Positions 44,757-53,486 of a stretch of DNA of 64,000 nucleotides are shown in pieces. The notes beneath the pieces are model-generated. The model worked only from the letters and a program-made list of their open reading frames with translations. It was not told the DNA's origin and made no database searches. A program made the position numbers and the translations under genes. The stretch is from assembly GCF_025685645.1 (NCBI RefSeq), contig NZ_JAGSYF010000001.1, forward strand, positions 620,001-684,000, given 5' to 3'. Every line of letters starts with the position of its first letter. Positions within the stretch are counted from its first letter, which is position 1. Source of the stretch: Edaphobacter bradus (GTDB lineage: Bacteria; Acidobacteriota; Terriglobia; Terriglobales; Acidobacteriaceae).

Positions 44757-46064
44757 ATGTCAAGCAAGCATCGAAACACCGTCACCAGCATGTCCGCAGT
44801 GCTCGAAGAGGAGGGGGCGTCACCGGAACCAGTTCCCGAACCCGCAGCGGAAACACCCGAACCCACGCGCGAATCCCGCCCGTCGCGCCCGGCTCACAGA
44901 AGGAAGATCATCTTCGCGGCGGTGGCTCTTGTCGTGATCCTCACGGCCACCGGCTACTTCGCTCGGGACGCGTATCTCTACCAGGACACCGATGATGCGC
45001 AGGTAGATGGGCACATCATGCCCTTGAGTTCGCGTATCACAGGACAGATTCAGAAGGTGAATGTCGTTCAGGGCCAGCGAGTGAGTGCCGACGAAGTGCT
45101 GGCTGTGATCGATCCAAATGACTACAAAGTGGCTGACGACCAAGCCAGGGCCTTTCTGCTGGACGCAGAGGCGACAGCCGCTAGCTCTCATTCGAGCGTG
45201 CCAATCAGCTCTGCCACTGCGTGGAGCAGTCTCGATTCATCGACCACAGAAGTTACGAACGCAGAAGCTGGAGTCAGTGCGGCTGAACGGAATCTCGACG
45301 CGGCGCGAGCGAATGAGCAACAGGCCGAGGCGAATTCAACCAAAACCGACGCGGACCTGATCCGTTATCAGCAGCTCGTCGCGGAACAAGTTATCTCGCA
45401 GCAGCAGTTTGACCAGGCTAACGCGTCTGCAAAGGCCAATCGCGCTGCGGTCGTTGCAGCCATTGCGCAGGTACAGTCAGCGCAACAGGCGCTCCGCCAG
45501 GCGCAAGGCAAGCTCCTTCAGGCGCAAGCGGCGTTGCGCAACGCTCAGACCGCGCCTCAGCAGGTCTCGGTCGCGCGTGATAAGGCGGATGCTGCCGAAG
45601 CGACGGTGAAGGAGCGAGCGGCGCAGCTTGCCCAGGCCGACCTGAACCTCAGCTACACGATCGTCCGCTCTCCAGTGGATGGAATCGTAGGACGCAAGTC
45701 CGTCGAAGTGGGCCAGAACGTTGGAGTAGGGCAGGAGTTATTCCAGGTTGTGCCGCTCGACGACATCTGGGTCACAGCCAATTTCAAGGAAACGCAACTT
45801 GCTCACATGCGCCCGGGGCAGCCGGTCGAGATCAAAGTGGACGCCTACGGCCGTACCTGGAAAGGTCACGTCACCAACATGGGCGGCGGCGCGGGCTCGG
45901 TCTTCAGCCTATTGCCACCCGAGAACGCGACGGGAAACTACGTCAAGGTCGTCCAGCGTATTCCGGTACGCATCGACTTCGATCGCTCGCCTCGGCAGGT
46001 CTTCAATGCTGACGGACTGCTGGAGCCCGGACTGTCGGTAGATCCGAAGGTGAGGGTACGATGA
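44757..46064 (+). CDS. emrA: EmrA/HlyD-type membrane fusion protein
   Basis: About 435 aa. The cytoplasmic N-terminus is rich in Pro/Glu, then one membrane helix (IIFAAVALVVILTATGYFAR), the family start DTDDAQVDGHIMPLSSRITG, a long Gln/Ala-rich coiled-coil hairpin, and the barrel segment LSYTIVRSPVDGIVGRKSVE. It links the MFS pump to an outer-membrane duct. GGAGG before the ATG at 44757 decides the start. The stop overlaps emrB by ATGA. Confidence 0.92.
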   Translation: MSSKHRNTVTSMSAVLEEEGASPEPVPEPAAETPEPTRESRPSRPAHRRKIIFAAVALVVILTATGYFARDAYLYQDTDDAQVDGHIMPLSSRITGQIQKVNVVQGQRVSADEVLAVIDPNDYKVADDQARAFLLDAEATAASSHSSVPISSATAWSSLDSSTTEVTNAEAGVSAAERNLDAARANEQQAEANSTKTDADLIRYQQLVAEQVISQQQFDQANASAKANRAAVVAAIAQVQSAQQALRQAQGKLLQAQAALRNAQTAPQQVSVARDKADAAEATVKERAAQLAQADLNLSYTIVRSPVDGIVGRKSVEVGQNVGVGQELFQVVPLDDIWVTANFKETQLAHMRPGQPVEIKVDAYGRTWKGHVTNMGGGAGSVFSLLPPENATGNYVKVVQRIPVRIDFDRSPRQVFNADGLLEPGLSVDPKVRVR

Positions 46065-47674
46065 GCGCTGCAACGACACTTGCCGCACCGCAGGCGATGC
46101 AACGGCCTAAGGTGAACCCGTGGATCATCGCAGTTACAGTCACCCTGGCAACCATCATGGAGGTACTGGACACTTCCATCGCCAACGTTGCACTGCCACA
46201 CATCGCAGGTTCCCTCGGCGCATCGGCGGACGAGTCCACCTGGGTCCTGACCTCGTACCTCGTGGCCAACGCAGTCGTACTGCCCATAGGGGCTTATCTG
46301 GGCAGCATCATTGGCCGCAAGAAGTTCTATATGACGTGCGTTGTCATCTTTGGAGTGAGTTCGCTGTTGTGCGGCCTGGCTCCATCACTACCCATGCTGT
46401 TGTTCTTTCGCGTGCTTCAGGGGCTCGGAGGAGGCGGACTGCAACCTTCTGAGCAATCCATTCTGGCTGATACCTTTCCACCGGAAAAACGTGGCCAAGC
46501 CTTCGCAGTCTACGGTCTGGCAGTTATCACCGCACCCATTGTCGGTCCTTCGCTGGGAGGGTGGATCACGGACAACTACGATTGGCGCTGGATCTTTTTC
46601 ATCAATATCCCCATTGCCGTCCTGTCACTGTTTCTGACGCATCGCCTTGTCGAGGACACTCCAAAAATCAAGAAGGAGGTCGAAGAAGCCAAACGAGGAG
46701 GGTTCCGGCTCGACTGGATCGGCTTCGGTCTTGTAGCCCTTACCTTTGGTTCCCTCGAAGTGGTCATGGACAAGGGGCAGGAAGACGACTGGTTTGGGTC
46801 TAACTTCATCGTCGCCTTTACGATGCTTGCTATCGTCGGCCTGATTGTTCTGATCATCTGGGAGTTGCGTCAAGCGCAAGGCAAGAACCGCCCGGTCCTG
46901 GACCTGAAGTTATTCGCTTCTCGAAACTTCAGTGTCTCCTTCCTGATGATGTTCGTGCTCGGCTTTACGCTATACGCGACGACAGTCCTTCTGCCCCAGC
47001 TCCTTCAAACGCTCATGGGCTATACGGCGGAACTCTCCGGCTTCGCCATGTCCAGCGGAGGTCTGGCGACGATCATATGCATGCCTATCGTAGGGATCCT
47101 GATCTCGAAACTTGATGGACGATACCTCATCATATTCGGGTTCAGCAGTATCGCACTCGCGCTGTTCTATATGACCAGTCTTGACCTGCAGATGAGCTTC
47201 GCGTATGCGGCCAAGCTGCGCTTTCTTCAGTCAATCGGCCTGCCCTTTTTATTCGTGCCCATTAATACCCTGATCTATGTGGGAGTTCCTCCCGGCAAGA
47301 ACAATGACGTCTCCGGCCTCTCGAATCTTGCACGCAACATCGGCGGCTCTGCTGGAACGTCATTCTTCACCACGATGCTGGCTCGCCATCAGCAGGTACA
47401 CCAGCAATATCTGGTGCAGCATGTTCACGGGGGCAGCCAGGCCTACATCCAACAGGCGCGAGCGCTCAGCCAGCAATTCCTGACCCGCACCGCCGCTCTG
47501 ACCGATGCTCACACCAAAGCAATGCTGAGCCTCTATCAATCTGTACAAGTACAGGCCAGTGTGTTGAGTTATATCGACATCCTGCAATCGCTCTGTATCA
47601 TCTGCGCCTGCATGGTTCCCCTGGTTTTTCTCATGAAGCGGCCACCGAAAGGAACAAAAGCCGCGGTTCACTAA
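46061..47674 (+). CDS. emrB: EmrB-type MFS drug exporter (DHA2, 14 TM)
   Basis: The 537-aa transporter has the DHA2 signatures: LDTSIANVALPHIAGSLGAS in helix 1, STWVLTSYLVANAVVLPIGA, RVLQGLGGGGLQPSEQSILA and GLAVITAPIVGPSLGGWITD (motif C of antiporters). About 14 helices are expected. With EmrA it exports hydrophobic compounds using the proton gradient. The long loop near 455-500 (HQQYLVQHVHGGSQAYIQQA) is usual for the family. Translationally coupled to emrA. Confidence 0.93.
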   Translation: MSAATTLAAPQAMQRPKVNPWIIAVTVTLATIMEVLDTSIANVALPHIAGSLGASADESTWVLTSYLVANAVVLPIGAYLGSIIGRKKFYMTCVVIFGVSSLLCGLAPSLPMLLFFRVLQGLGGGGLQPSEQSILADTFPPEKRGQAFAVYGLAVITAPIVGPSLGGWITDNYDWRWIFFINIPIAVLSLFLTHRLVEDTPKIKKEVEEAKRGGFRLDWIGFGLVALTFGSLEVVMDKGQEDDWFGSNFIVAFTMLAIVGLIVLIIWELRQAQGKNRPVLDLKLFASRNFSVSFLMMFVLGFTLYATTVLLPQLLQTLMGYTAELSGFAMSSGGLATIICMPIVGILISKLDGRYLIIFGFSSIALALFYMTSLDLQMSFAYAAKLRFLQSIGLPFLFVPINTLIYVGVPPGKNNDVSGLSNLARNIGGSAGTSFFTTMLARHQQVHQQYLVQHVHGGSQAYIQQARALSQQFLTRTAALTDAHTKAMLSLYQSVQVQASVLSYIDILQSLCIICACMVPLVFLMKRPPKGTKAAVH

Positions 47675-47727
47675 GCATCACGACAATAAACAGACACGAC
47701 AGGCGGCTGCGCTGTTCGAATGCATGT

Positions 47728-47757
47728 CTTGCCCGCGCGGAATATTGTGCGGGCAAG
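47728..47757 (+). terminator. Hairpin after emrB
   Basis: A perfect 9-bp stem (CTTGCCCGC at 47728-47736 and GCGGGCAAG at 47749-47757) with a 12-nt loop lies 54 bp after the emrB stop. There is no T-run. The gap from 47758 to the MITE shows no gene. Confidence 0.45.
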
Positions 47758-47984
47758 GTGCGGATGCTTTGCGTGATCGACCAATTGGTTCCTTCCTGTT
47801 GGCCGGACACGATGGCGTTGGGAAGAGTGCCCTGCACGCGGTAAAGTCAGCTTCGGCCGCCAAGTCCACGCGATTTTATGTTGCCGCAAAATCTGATCTA
47901 CAACTAACGGTATTACGGCGGTGTCAGCGACGGTATCCGAATGCCGCCAATTACAAGAGGCCGTTTCGATGAGTGCTTTGGTCT

Positions 47985-48131
47985 GTGGCTGTTGAAAAAC
48001 TAGATATTCACAAGAACAGCGTGATCTCGGGAGATGATAAATGGTCAGTCGCTCGCTACAAATCGTTTGTAGGGCATCCTGACGCGACGTTATTGGGGAC
48101 TTCTTCCGCATCTGAGTTTTTCAACAGCCAC
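47985..48131. mobile_element. Miniature inverted-repeat element (MITE), 147 bp
   Basis: Perfect 17-bp terminal inverted repeats, GTGGCTGTTGAAAAACT at 47985-48001 and its complement at 48115-48131, flank 113 bp without a gene. A 4-bp direct repeat GTCT borders both sides (47981-47984 and 48132-48135) as a target-site duplication. The ends resemble those of several insertion sequences (GGCTGTTGAAAAACT type), so a full-length partner elsewhere in the genome probably supplies the transposase. Confidence 0.8.
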
Positions 48132-48446
48132 GTCTGATATCGCCGATTGAGTTCCAGACTGCCTCCAGGTTGCTTGAAATCTGGCCGACTTCGACGAAAG
48201 CCAGGAATAGCGCGCCCATCCAACAGCCGGGACCCAACAGGACGAAGTGTCATGTGGGCACTTCAGATACAACCCAAAGACTTATCAACATTGACCCGAC
48301 CTTGGATATTACTTTCGGATTGCCGCAACGAATGGCAACCCAAACTGGGTCAGAGTCGTCGGCCCCGAGAACCCTCTGCTTCGGGCGAATACTTCAGCAC
48401 ACCTGCGAAATCCCTCAACTCGGATCTCTTGGGTTTCCACTCTTAT

Positions 48447-50396
48447 ATGAGTAAAATATGCAGCACCGGGACTCGCAAAATGTTGGCAAGCGCGCAGCAC
48501 GCGGATCCGCAGCAAAAGCATGATATGGCGAGCCCTGCCTCCTTTCCCGCGCATAGCACGTCCCCTCAGGGCGCAGTAACCGCGACCGATACTGATGTTT
48601 TCGAGCACTCCGAGGCCAATCTTTGTCAAGACGTAGATGAACTGAGGCGGATCGTCGATCTTATTTCACAAACCATCATCGTTTTGAATCCCGACGGCAC
48701 GGCCATTTACGCAAATCGCGTGGCACTTGAGTACACGGGGCTGTCTCTGGACGAAGTGCGCTCCGATAACTTCCGGGATCGCGTGTTCCATCCAGAAGAC
48801 ATTCAGAGACTTCGAGAAGAGCGACAGAAAGGTCTCTCTGGCTCGGTTCCGTTCGAAAACGAGCAGCGCGCTCGAGGGAAAGACGGCAAATATCGGTGGT
48901 TTCTGATCCGATACAACCCTTTACTCGATGAGGGAGGAAAGGTCATTCGCTGGTACGCGACGGGCACGGACATCGAGCATCGTAAGCAGGCTGAAAATAA
49001 ACTTCGGCAGGAAGAACGCGAACTGCGGCAACTCATAGATTTCCTCCCTCAGCATGTGCTTGTGCTAGACAAGGATGGCACCTTGCTTCAAGCAAACAAG
49101 ACGATGCTTGACTACAAGGGCTTCACCCTGGAAGAAATGAAAGGCGCGGGAACCCGGGAGAGGATCACCAGAGACATTCACCCAGACGATCTAGAGAGAG
49201 TTCAAAACGAACGAAGCGCGGGCCTTTCAAGGGGAATGCCGTTCGAGACGGAAAAGCGGCTGCTGGGTAAAGATGGTCAGTTTCGCTGGTTCCTTTTTCG
49301 CTACAATCCGGTACTCAATGAAGCCGGAGATATCGTCCGGTGGTTCGCAACGGCGACCGACATCGAAGATCGCAAACAGGCCGAAGATCGCATGCGAAAT
49401 GAAACCGTCGCATTGCGAGAGGATATTGTCAAATCTTCGATGTTCGAAGAGATTGTCGGATCGTCGAAGGCAATGGGCAATATGGAGGCGCAGATTTCCC
49501 GCGTTGCGCCGACCGATTCCACTGTGCTGATTCAAGGCGAGACGGGAACCGGCAAGGAATTGATTGCGCGCGCGATCCACAACCGCTCGAGGCGCGCGAA
49601 TCGCGCCTTCATTTGCGTCAACTGTGCCGCGATTCCGCCCTCGCTGATCGCTTCCGAATTGTTTGGCCACGAAAAGGGCGCATTTACGGGAGCGTTACAG
49701 AGACGGCTCGGCCGCTTCGAATCGGCCGATGGCGGAACGATTTTCCTCGACGAGGTTGGGGAACTTCCGCAGGAGACGCAGATTTCGCTCCTTCGGGTTC
49801 TGCAAGAACAGGAATTCGAACGCGTTGGTGGAAATCGGTCAATACACGTTGACGTGCGGGTGTTGGCGGCGACAAACAGAGATTTGAATGCGGCTATAGA
49901 TGAGGGTGGCTTCCGCAAGGACCTCTTTTATCGCCTGAATGTGTTTCCTATCTGTGTCCCGCCGCTTCGTGACCGCACCGATGACATTCCGTTACTAGTT
50001 GAGTATTTCGTCGATCGCTACGCAAAGAAAGCTGGCAAACGAATTCGCAGCATCAACAAGCAGACGCTGCAGCTATTCAAGAGCTATAGCTGGCCCGGCA
50101 ATGTGCGCGAACTACAGAACGTAATCGAGCGGGCTGTGATTGTTTGCGATGGTGAAACATTTCGCGTCGATGCAAGTTGGTTCCCAAAGACTGTTGCCGT
50201 TTCGAAAGCGAGGCATCCCTTCGCTGCCGACCTCGCTCAGCGGGAGAAGACGATGATCGGAAATGCGCTGCGCGAAACGAAGGGCGTGATCTCTGGTCCC
50301 GCCGGTGCGGCTGCGAAGTTAGGCCTCCCCCGTCAGACCCTGGAATCGAAGATCAGTAAGCTGGGTATTAATCGCTACCGTTTTAAGAAATCGTAG
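48447..50396 (+). CDS. Sigma-54-dependent activator with two PAS domains
   Basis: About 649 aa from the preferred ATG. Two PAS/PAC sensor units come first: VDLISQTIIVLNPDGTAIYA and FVLDKDG-like LPQHVLVLDKDGTLLQANKT, each followed by KDGxxRWFLxRYNP. The AAA+ domain has Walker A GETGTGKE (about 364-371), the sigma-54 contact loop GAFTGA (about 411-416) and Walker B GGTIFLDEVGEL. A Fis-type helix-turn-helix ends the protein (AAKLGLPRQTLESKISKLGI). There is no receiver domain, so the PAS domains sense the signal directly. Its frame is open from 48147, but that part has no domain. Starts at 48447, 48480 and 48525 are all possible. A -24/-12 promoter lies 132 bp after its stop. Confidence 0.88.
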   Translation: MSKICSTGTRKMLASAQHADPQQKHDMASPASFPAHSTSPQGAVTATDTDVFEHSEANLCQDVDELRRIVDLISQTIIVLNPDGTAIYANRVALEYTGLSLDEVRSDNFRDRVFHPEDIQRLREERQKGLSGSVPFENEQRARGKDGKYRWFLIRYNPLLDEGGKVIRWYATGTDIEHRKQAENKLRQEERELRQLIDFLPQHVLVLDKDGTLLQANKTMLDYKGFTLEEMKGAGTRERITRDIHPDDLERVQNERSAGLSRGMPFETEKRLLGKDGQFRWFLFRYNPVLNEAGDIVRWFATATDIEDRKQAEDRMRNETVALREDIVKSSMFEEIVGSSKAMGNMEAQISRVAPTDSTVLIQGETGTGKELIARAIHNRSRRANRAFICVNCAAIPPSLIASELFGHEKGAFTGALQRRLGRFESADGGTIFLDEVGELPQETQISLLRVLQEQEFERVGGNRSIHVDVRVLAATNRDLNAAIDEGGFRKDLFYRLNVFPICVPPLRDRTDDIPLLVEYFVDRYAKKAGKRIRSINKQTLQLFKSYSWPGNVRELQNVIERAVIVCDGETFRVDASWFPKTVAVSKARHPFAADLAQREKTMIGNALRETKGVISGPAGAAAKLGLPRQTLESKISKLGINRYRFKKS

Positions 50397-50527
50397 TCCC
50401 TCTTTTCTCATCTCCTCTAAATTTCAACCAACCCGGCCGTGCCGATTTTTTCGGCAATTTCAGCGAATGCTGATAGTTCGGCCTGTTTTTGTAGCACATA
50501 CAACTCGACGATTCAGTCACTTACGAG

Positions 50528-50543
50528 TGGCGCTGCAATTGCA
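50528..50543 (+). promoter_or_regulatory. Sigma-54 (-24/-12) promoter candidate
   Basis: TGGCGCTGCAATTGCA matches the consensus TGGCAC-N5-TTGCA with one mismatch (G for A at the fifth base). GG and GC are at the required spacing. The predicted start of transcription is near 50,555, just before the STAS gene at 50576. The adjacent sigma-54 activator makes it likely to be functional. Confidence 0.6.
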
Positions 50544-50575
50544 GTTACTCAAACGATCGCCCAATTTCTCAAGAA

Positions 50576-50830
50576 ATGATGCTGAACATCGAGAGGCATT
50601 CCGACGGGCACACGACGACCATTCGGTTGATAGGTCGGATGCAGGCGGAGCATGTGCCGGCGTTACAGGCAGTGATCCAGGAGAGCACCCCTAGGATCGT
50701 TCTGGATCTGGAGGAACTCACATTAGTCGATGCAGAAGCTGTTCGTTTTCTCGGAAGCTGCCGCAGAGGCGGCTTCGCGCTGCTCCACTGTTCGCCTTAC
50801 ATCAGAGAGTGGATTGCGAGAGAGGATTGA
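50576..50830 (+). CDS. Small STAS-domain protein
   Basis: The 84-aa frame has the STAS fold pattern: TTTIRLIGRMQAEHVPALQA, then RIVLDLEELTLVDAEAVRFL, where Asp/Ala replaces the usual phosphorylatable DSSG. It may be a protein-interaction module in signalling. It is the first gene after the -24/-12 promoter, with hydrolase and oxidoreductase genes behind it. The ribosome-binding site is weak. Confidence 0.7.
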   Translation: MMLNIERHSDGHTTTIRLIGRMQAEHVPALQAVIQESTPRIVLDLEELTLVDAEAVRFLGSCRRGGFALLHCSPYIREWIARED

Positions 50831-50856
50831 GAACTCCTTGAAAGGAGAGACGCGCC

Positions 50857-51693
50857 ATGAGCAATTACACACACGAAACGGTACCAACACAATTTGTTCA
50901 GGCCAATGGAACTCGTTATGCCTACCGTCGATTCGGCAAGGTGGGAACGGTTCCGTTGCTGTGTCTCGGGTACTTCAATTCCAACATGGACGGCTGGGAT
51001 CCTTCAGTCACAAACAGCCTCGCAGCGGATCATGAAGTCATTCTGGTAGACAATGCAGGCGTTGGATCTTCGGGTGGAGAAACGCCTCACACAGTTGAGG
51101 GGATGACCGAGCAATGTGTTGCTTTCTGTCGTGCGCTCGGCTTGAAAGCGATGCATGTCGTGGGTTTCTCCCTGGGCGGGATGATCGCGCAGAAGCTGGC
51201 CCTTGACCATCCTGACCTCATCCAGCGGCTGATTTTGTTGGGCACAGGACCGCGCGGCGGAGAAGGCATGACCTTCGCCGAACTCTCAGCTGAGGAACAA
51301 GCAGATCCGGTTGCGTTTCTATTGGGAGCATTCTTTTCTCCTTCGCAGGCCAGCCAGGCGGCTGGGAGAGAATACATGAAGAGACTCGAGTCCCGCAAGC
51401 AGGATCGAGATCTTCCGGTGTCGAGGAGTTCTGCCGAGGCACAGCTCGCCGCGATTAGAGAATGGGGAACGATACCCGCAAATGGGCGTTACGCCACGTT
51501 GAAAAACATCACACACACAACGCTCATAGTTCACGGCAACAAAGACATTGTGGTTCAGCCGATAAATGCGTTCATCCTTGCTGAGCACCTGCCTAACGCT
51601 CAGCTCATCGTGTACCCCGATTCGAGCCACGGAGCGCAGTATCAACACGCAAGAGTGTTCCTTGAGCACGTGAAGCTGTTTTTGAGTAACTGA
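50857..51693 (+). CDS. Alpha/beta hydrolase
   Basis: The 278-aa cytoplasmic hydrolase has the nucleophile elbow VGFSLGGMIAQ (Ser about 107), an acid in VHGNKDIVVQP and the terminal His in DSSHGAQYQHARVF. It belongs to the broad esterase/haloperoxidase/epoxide hydrolase group. AAAGGAGAG precedes the ATG, 26 bp after the STAS gene. Its first residues (MSNYTHETVPTQF) are echoed by the next gene. Confidence 0.9.
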   Translation: MSNYTHETVPTQFVQANGTRYAYRRFGKVGTVPLLCLGYFNSNMDGWDPSVTNSLAADHEVILVDNAGVGSSGGETPHTVEGMTEQCVAFCRALGLKAMHVVGFSLGGMIAQKLALDHPDLIQRLILLGTGPRGGEGMTFAELSAEEQADPVAFLLGAFFSPSQASQAAGREYMKRLESRKQDRDLPVSRSSAEAQLAAIREWGTIPANGRYATLKNITHTTLIVHGNKDIVVQPINAFILAEHLPNAQLIVYPDSSHGAQYQHARVFLEHVKLFLSN

Positions 51694-51771
51694 GATTCTC
51701 CTTGGCCGGATCTGTTCTCTTGCGGTCGTTGAGTGCGCAAGAGCCTGGCCTTCAAAAGTGGAGAAACGATC

Positions 51772-52370
51772 ATGGGCAATTACACGAATGGAACGGTCCC
51801 AATACGGTTCACTGAAACCAAACGGACAAATCTGGCGCGAGAGTTGTTCACGAGCAACTTTTGGATATCTGGTCTTGCGATGTTGAAGTACATTCCGCGC
51901 TGGTTCCGTGTAAAGCAAGTAGACGGGATGGCCTTCGTCTCAGACACAAAATACGACGAGTTCCAGAACAGAATTCTCCAGATCACTCCTGCGAACCCGC
52001 GACAGTGGGGGACGATGAACGTCTCGCAGATGTTGCACCATCTCAATTTGGCATGCGGTGCGTTGGGGTTCTACAAGCTTCCGGATGAGAGCTATCTCGT
52101 ATCACGAACATTGTTTCGATGGATTCTGGTTGATTGGTTTCCGGAGCAACCTGTGGGGCTGCGGCTGCCTAAGGGTTTCAAGATTCCACACCCGCGCGGT
52201 TTGACTTTGATTTCGAAAACAGCAACTGCTGAAAATCCTGGATGCAGGTTGGCATGCAAGGTCGGCCGCAGATTGGGCCGCACCCCATGTTCGGCCCGAT
52301 GACAGTCAAGGAGTGGGGCAAGCTCCTACAGATCCACATCGATTATCACTTGAGGCAATTCGCAGCCTAG
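51772..52370 (+). pseudogene. DUF1569/DinB-like protein, frameshifted near the end
   Basis: The frame reads TPANPRQWGTMNVSQMLHHL, NLACGALG and LPKGFKIPHPRGL, as in DUF1569 (DinB-like metal-dependent fold), then loses sense near 52,210 and stops at 52302. The family ending (PHPMFGPMTVKEWGKLLQIH, then HLRQFAA) follows in a different frame to a stop at 52370. The His ligands are therefore split over two frames. GGAGAAAC precedes the ATG at 51772. Its first 13 residues (MGNYTNGTVPIRF) look like a copy of the start of the preceding hydrolase, so the gene's 5' end may have been captured. Confidence 0.7.
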
Positions 52371-52402
52371 AGTCGCACTTCATCGAGTCAAGAGGAGGAG
52401 AT

Positions 52403-53440
52403 ATGAACGAAACATACAAGGCAATCGAACTCTCGGGACCAGGAAAGTTCTCGGAAGTAAAAAAGCCACTTCTGGATCCAGGTCCCAATCAGGTACGCAT
52501 TCGCGTCGAGGCCTGTGGGGTGTGCCATTCGGATGCGGCCACTGTGGAAGGGCTCTTTCCAATCGATTGGCCGCGCGTTCCGGGGCATGAAGTCGTCGGA
52601 CGGATCGACGCTCTTGGTCCCGTCGTCCAGGGCTGGGCGCTCGGTCAGCGCGTGGGGGTCGGGTTTCTCGGTGGTTCTTGTGGCTATTGCGAATTCTGTC
52701 GCAATGGCGATCTCGTGAACTGCCAGAACCAGGAATTTACCGGCATTCATCATGATGGCGGATACGCCGAAGTGATGATCGCAAAGGCGAGCGGACTCGT
52801 ATCGATTGCTGAAGACCTATCCTCTGCCGATGCGGCGCCGCTGCTGTGCGCGGGAATCACGACCTTCAGTGCTCTGCGAAACGCACCGGCAAAGGCTGGC
52901 GATCTTGTCGCTGTGCTCGGTATCGGCGGGCTTGGCCATCTGGCCGTCCAATATGCCCGGCATATGGGATTCGAGGTCGCGGCGATTGCTCGTGGCACCA
53001 ACACAGCGGAATTAGCCAAGAAGCTCGGCGCCCACCACTATATCGACAGCACTGCTACGGACCCCGCCGCAGCTCTGCAAGCGCTCGGCGGTGCGAAGGT
53101 CATTCTGATAACCGCCTCCGGAGGCAAGACAATTGCCGCGACGTTTAAGGGACTGCGTCCGGGCGGCGTCTCGATCGCCCTCGGCGTCGGGCCGGAGCCG
53201 ATCGAGGTCACGGGCATGGATCTGATTTTCGCAAGCCGCAAGGTCGAAGGTGCCCTGACGGGAACGCCAGCGACCGGTGACGTCACCCTGCGCTTCAGCG
53301 CCCTGAGCGGTGTCTCCGCCATGATCGAGACCGTGCCACTCAACCAGGCGGCATCCGCATACGCCAAGATGATGGACGGGAAGGCGCGCTTTCGCATGGT
53401 GCTGGTTACAAAGAACGGTGCCGGTCAGAGTGCGCGCTGA
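52403..53440 (+). CDS. Zinc-dependent alcohol dehydrogenase
   Basis: The 345-aa MDR enzyme has catalytic zinc ligands in EACGVCHSDAATVEG (Cys) and PGHEVVGRI (His-Glu), the structural zinc site CGYCEFCRNGDLVNC with four Cys, and the NAD(P) motif VLGIGGLGHLAVQYARHMGF. It should interconvert alcohols and aldehydes. GAGGAGGAG precedes the ATG at 52403. An aldehyde dehydrogenase gene follows at 46 bp, so the two could oxidise an alcohol to an acid in sequence. Confidence 0.93.
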   Translation: MNETYKAIELSGPGKFSEVKKPLLDPGPNQVRIRVEACGVCHSDAATVEGLFPIDWPRVPGHEVVGRIDALGPVVQGWALGQRVGVGFLGGSCGYCEFCRNGDLVNCQNQEFTGIHHDGGYAEVMIAKASGLVSIAEDLSSADAAPLLCAGITTFSALRNAPAKAGDLVAVLGIGGLGHLAVQYARHMGFEVAAIARGTNTAELAKKLGAHHYIDSTATDPAAALQALGGAKVILITASGGKTIAATFKGLRPGGVSIALGVGPEPIEVTGMDLIFASRKVEGALTGTPATGDVTLRFSALSGVSAMIETVPLNQAASAYAKMMDGKARFRMVLVTKNGAGQSAR

Positions 53441-53486
53441 AATGGGTAGATCGGACTAACAGAAGCAGAGCAAGAAGGAGAGGAAG

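Noticed and set aside
45250..45640. Gln/Ala-rich direct repeats in emrA
   Set aside because: This is the normal coiled-coil hairpin of membrane fusion proteins, not a tandem repeat.
48147..48446. N-terminal extension of the sigma-54 activator
   Set aside because: Low-complexity sequence without a domain, beginning 16 bp after the MITE; PAS domains start well downstream of the ATG at 48447.
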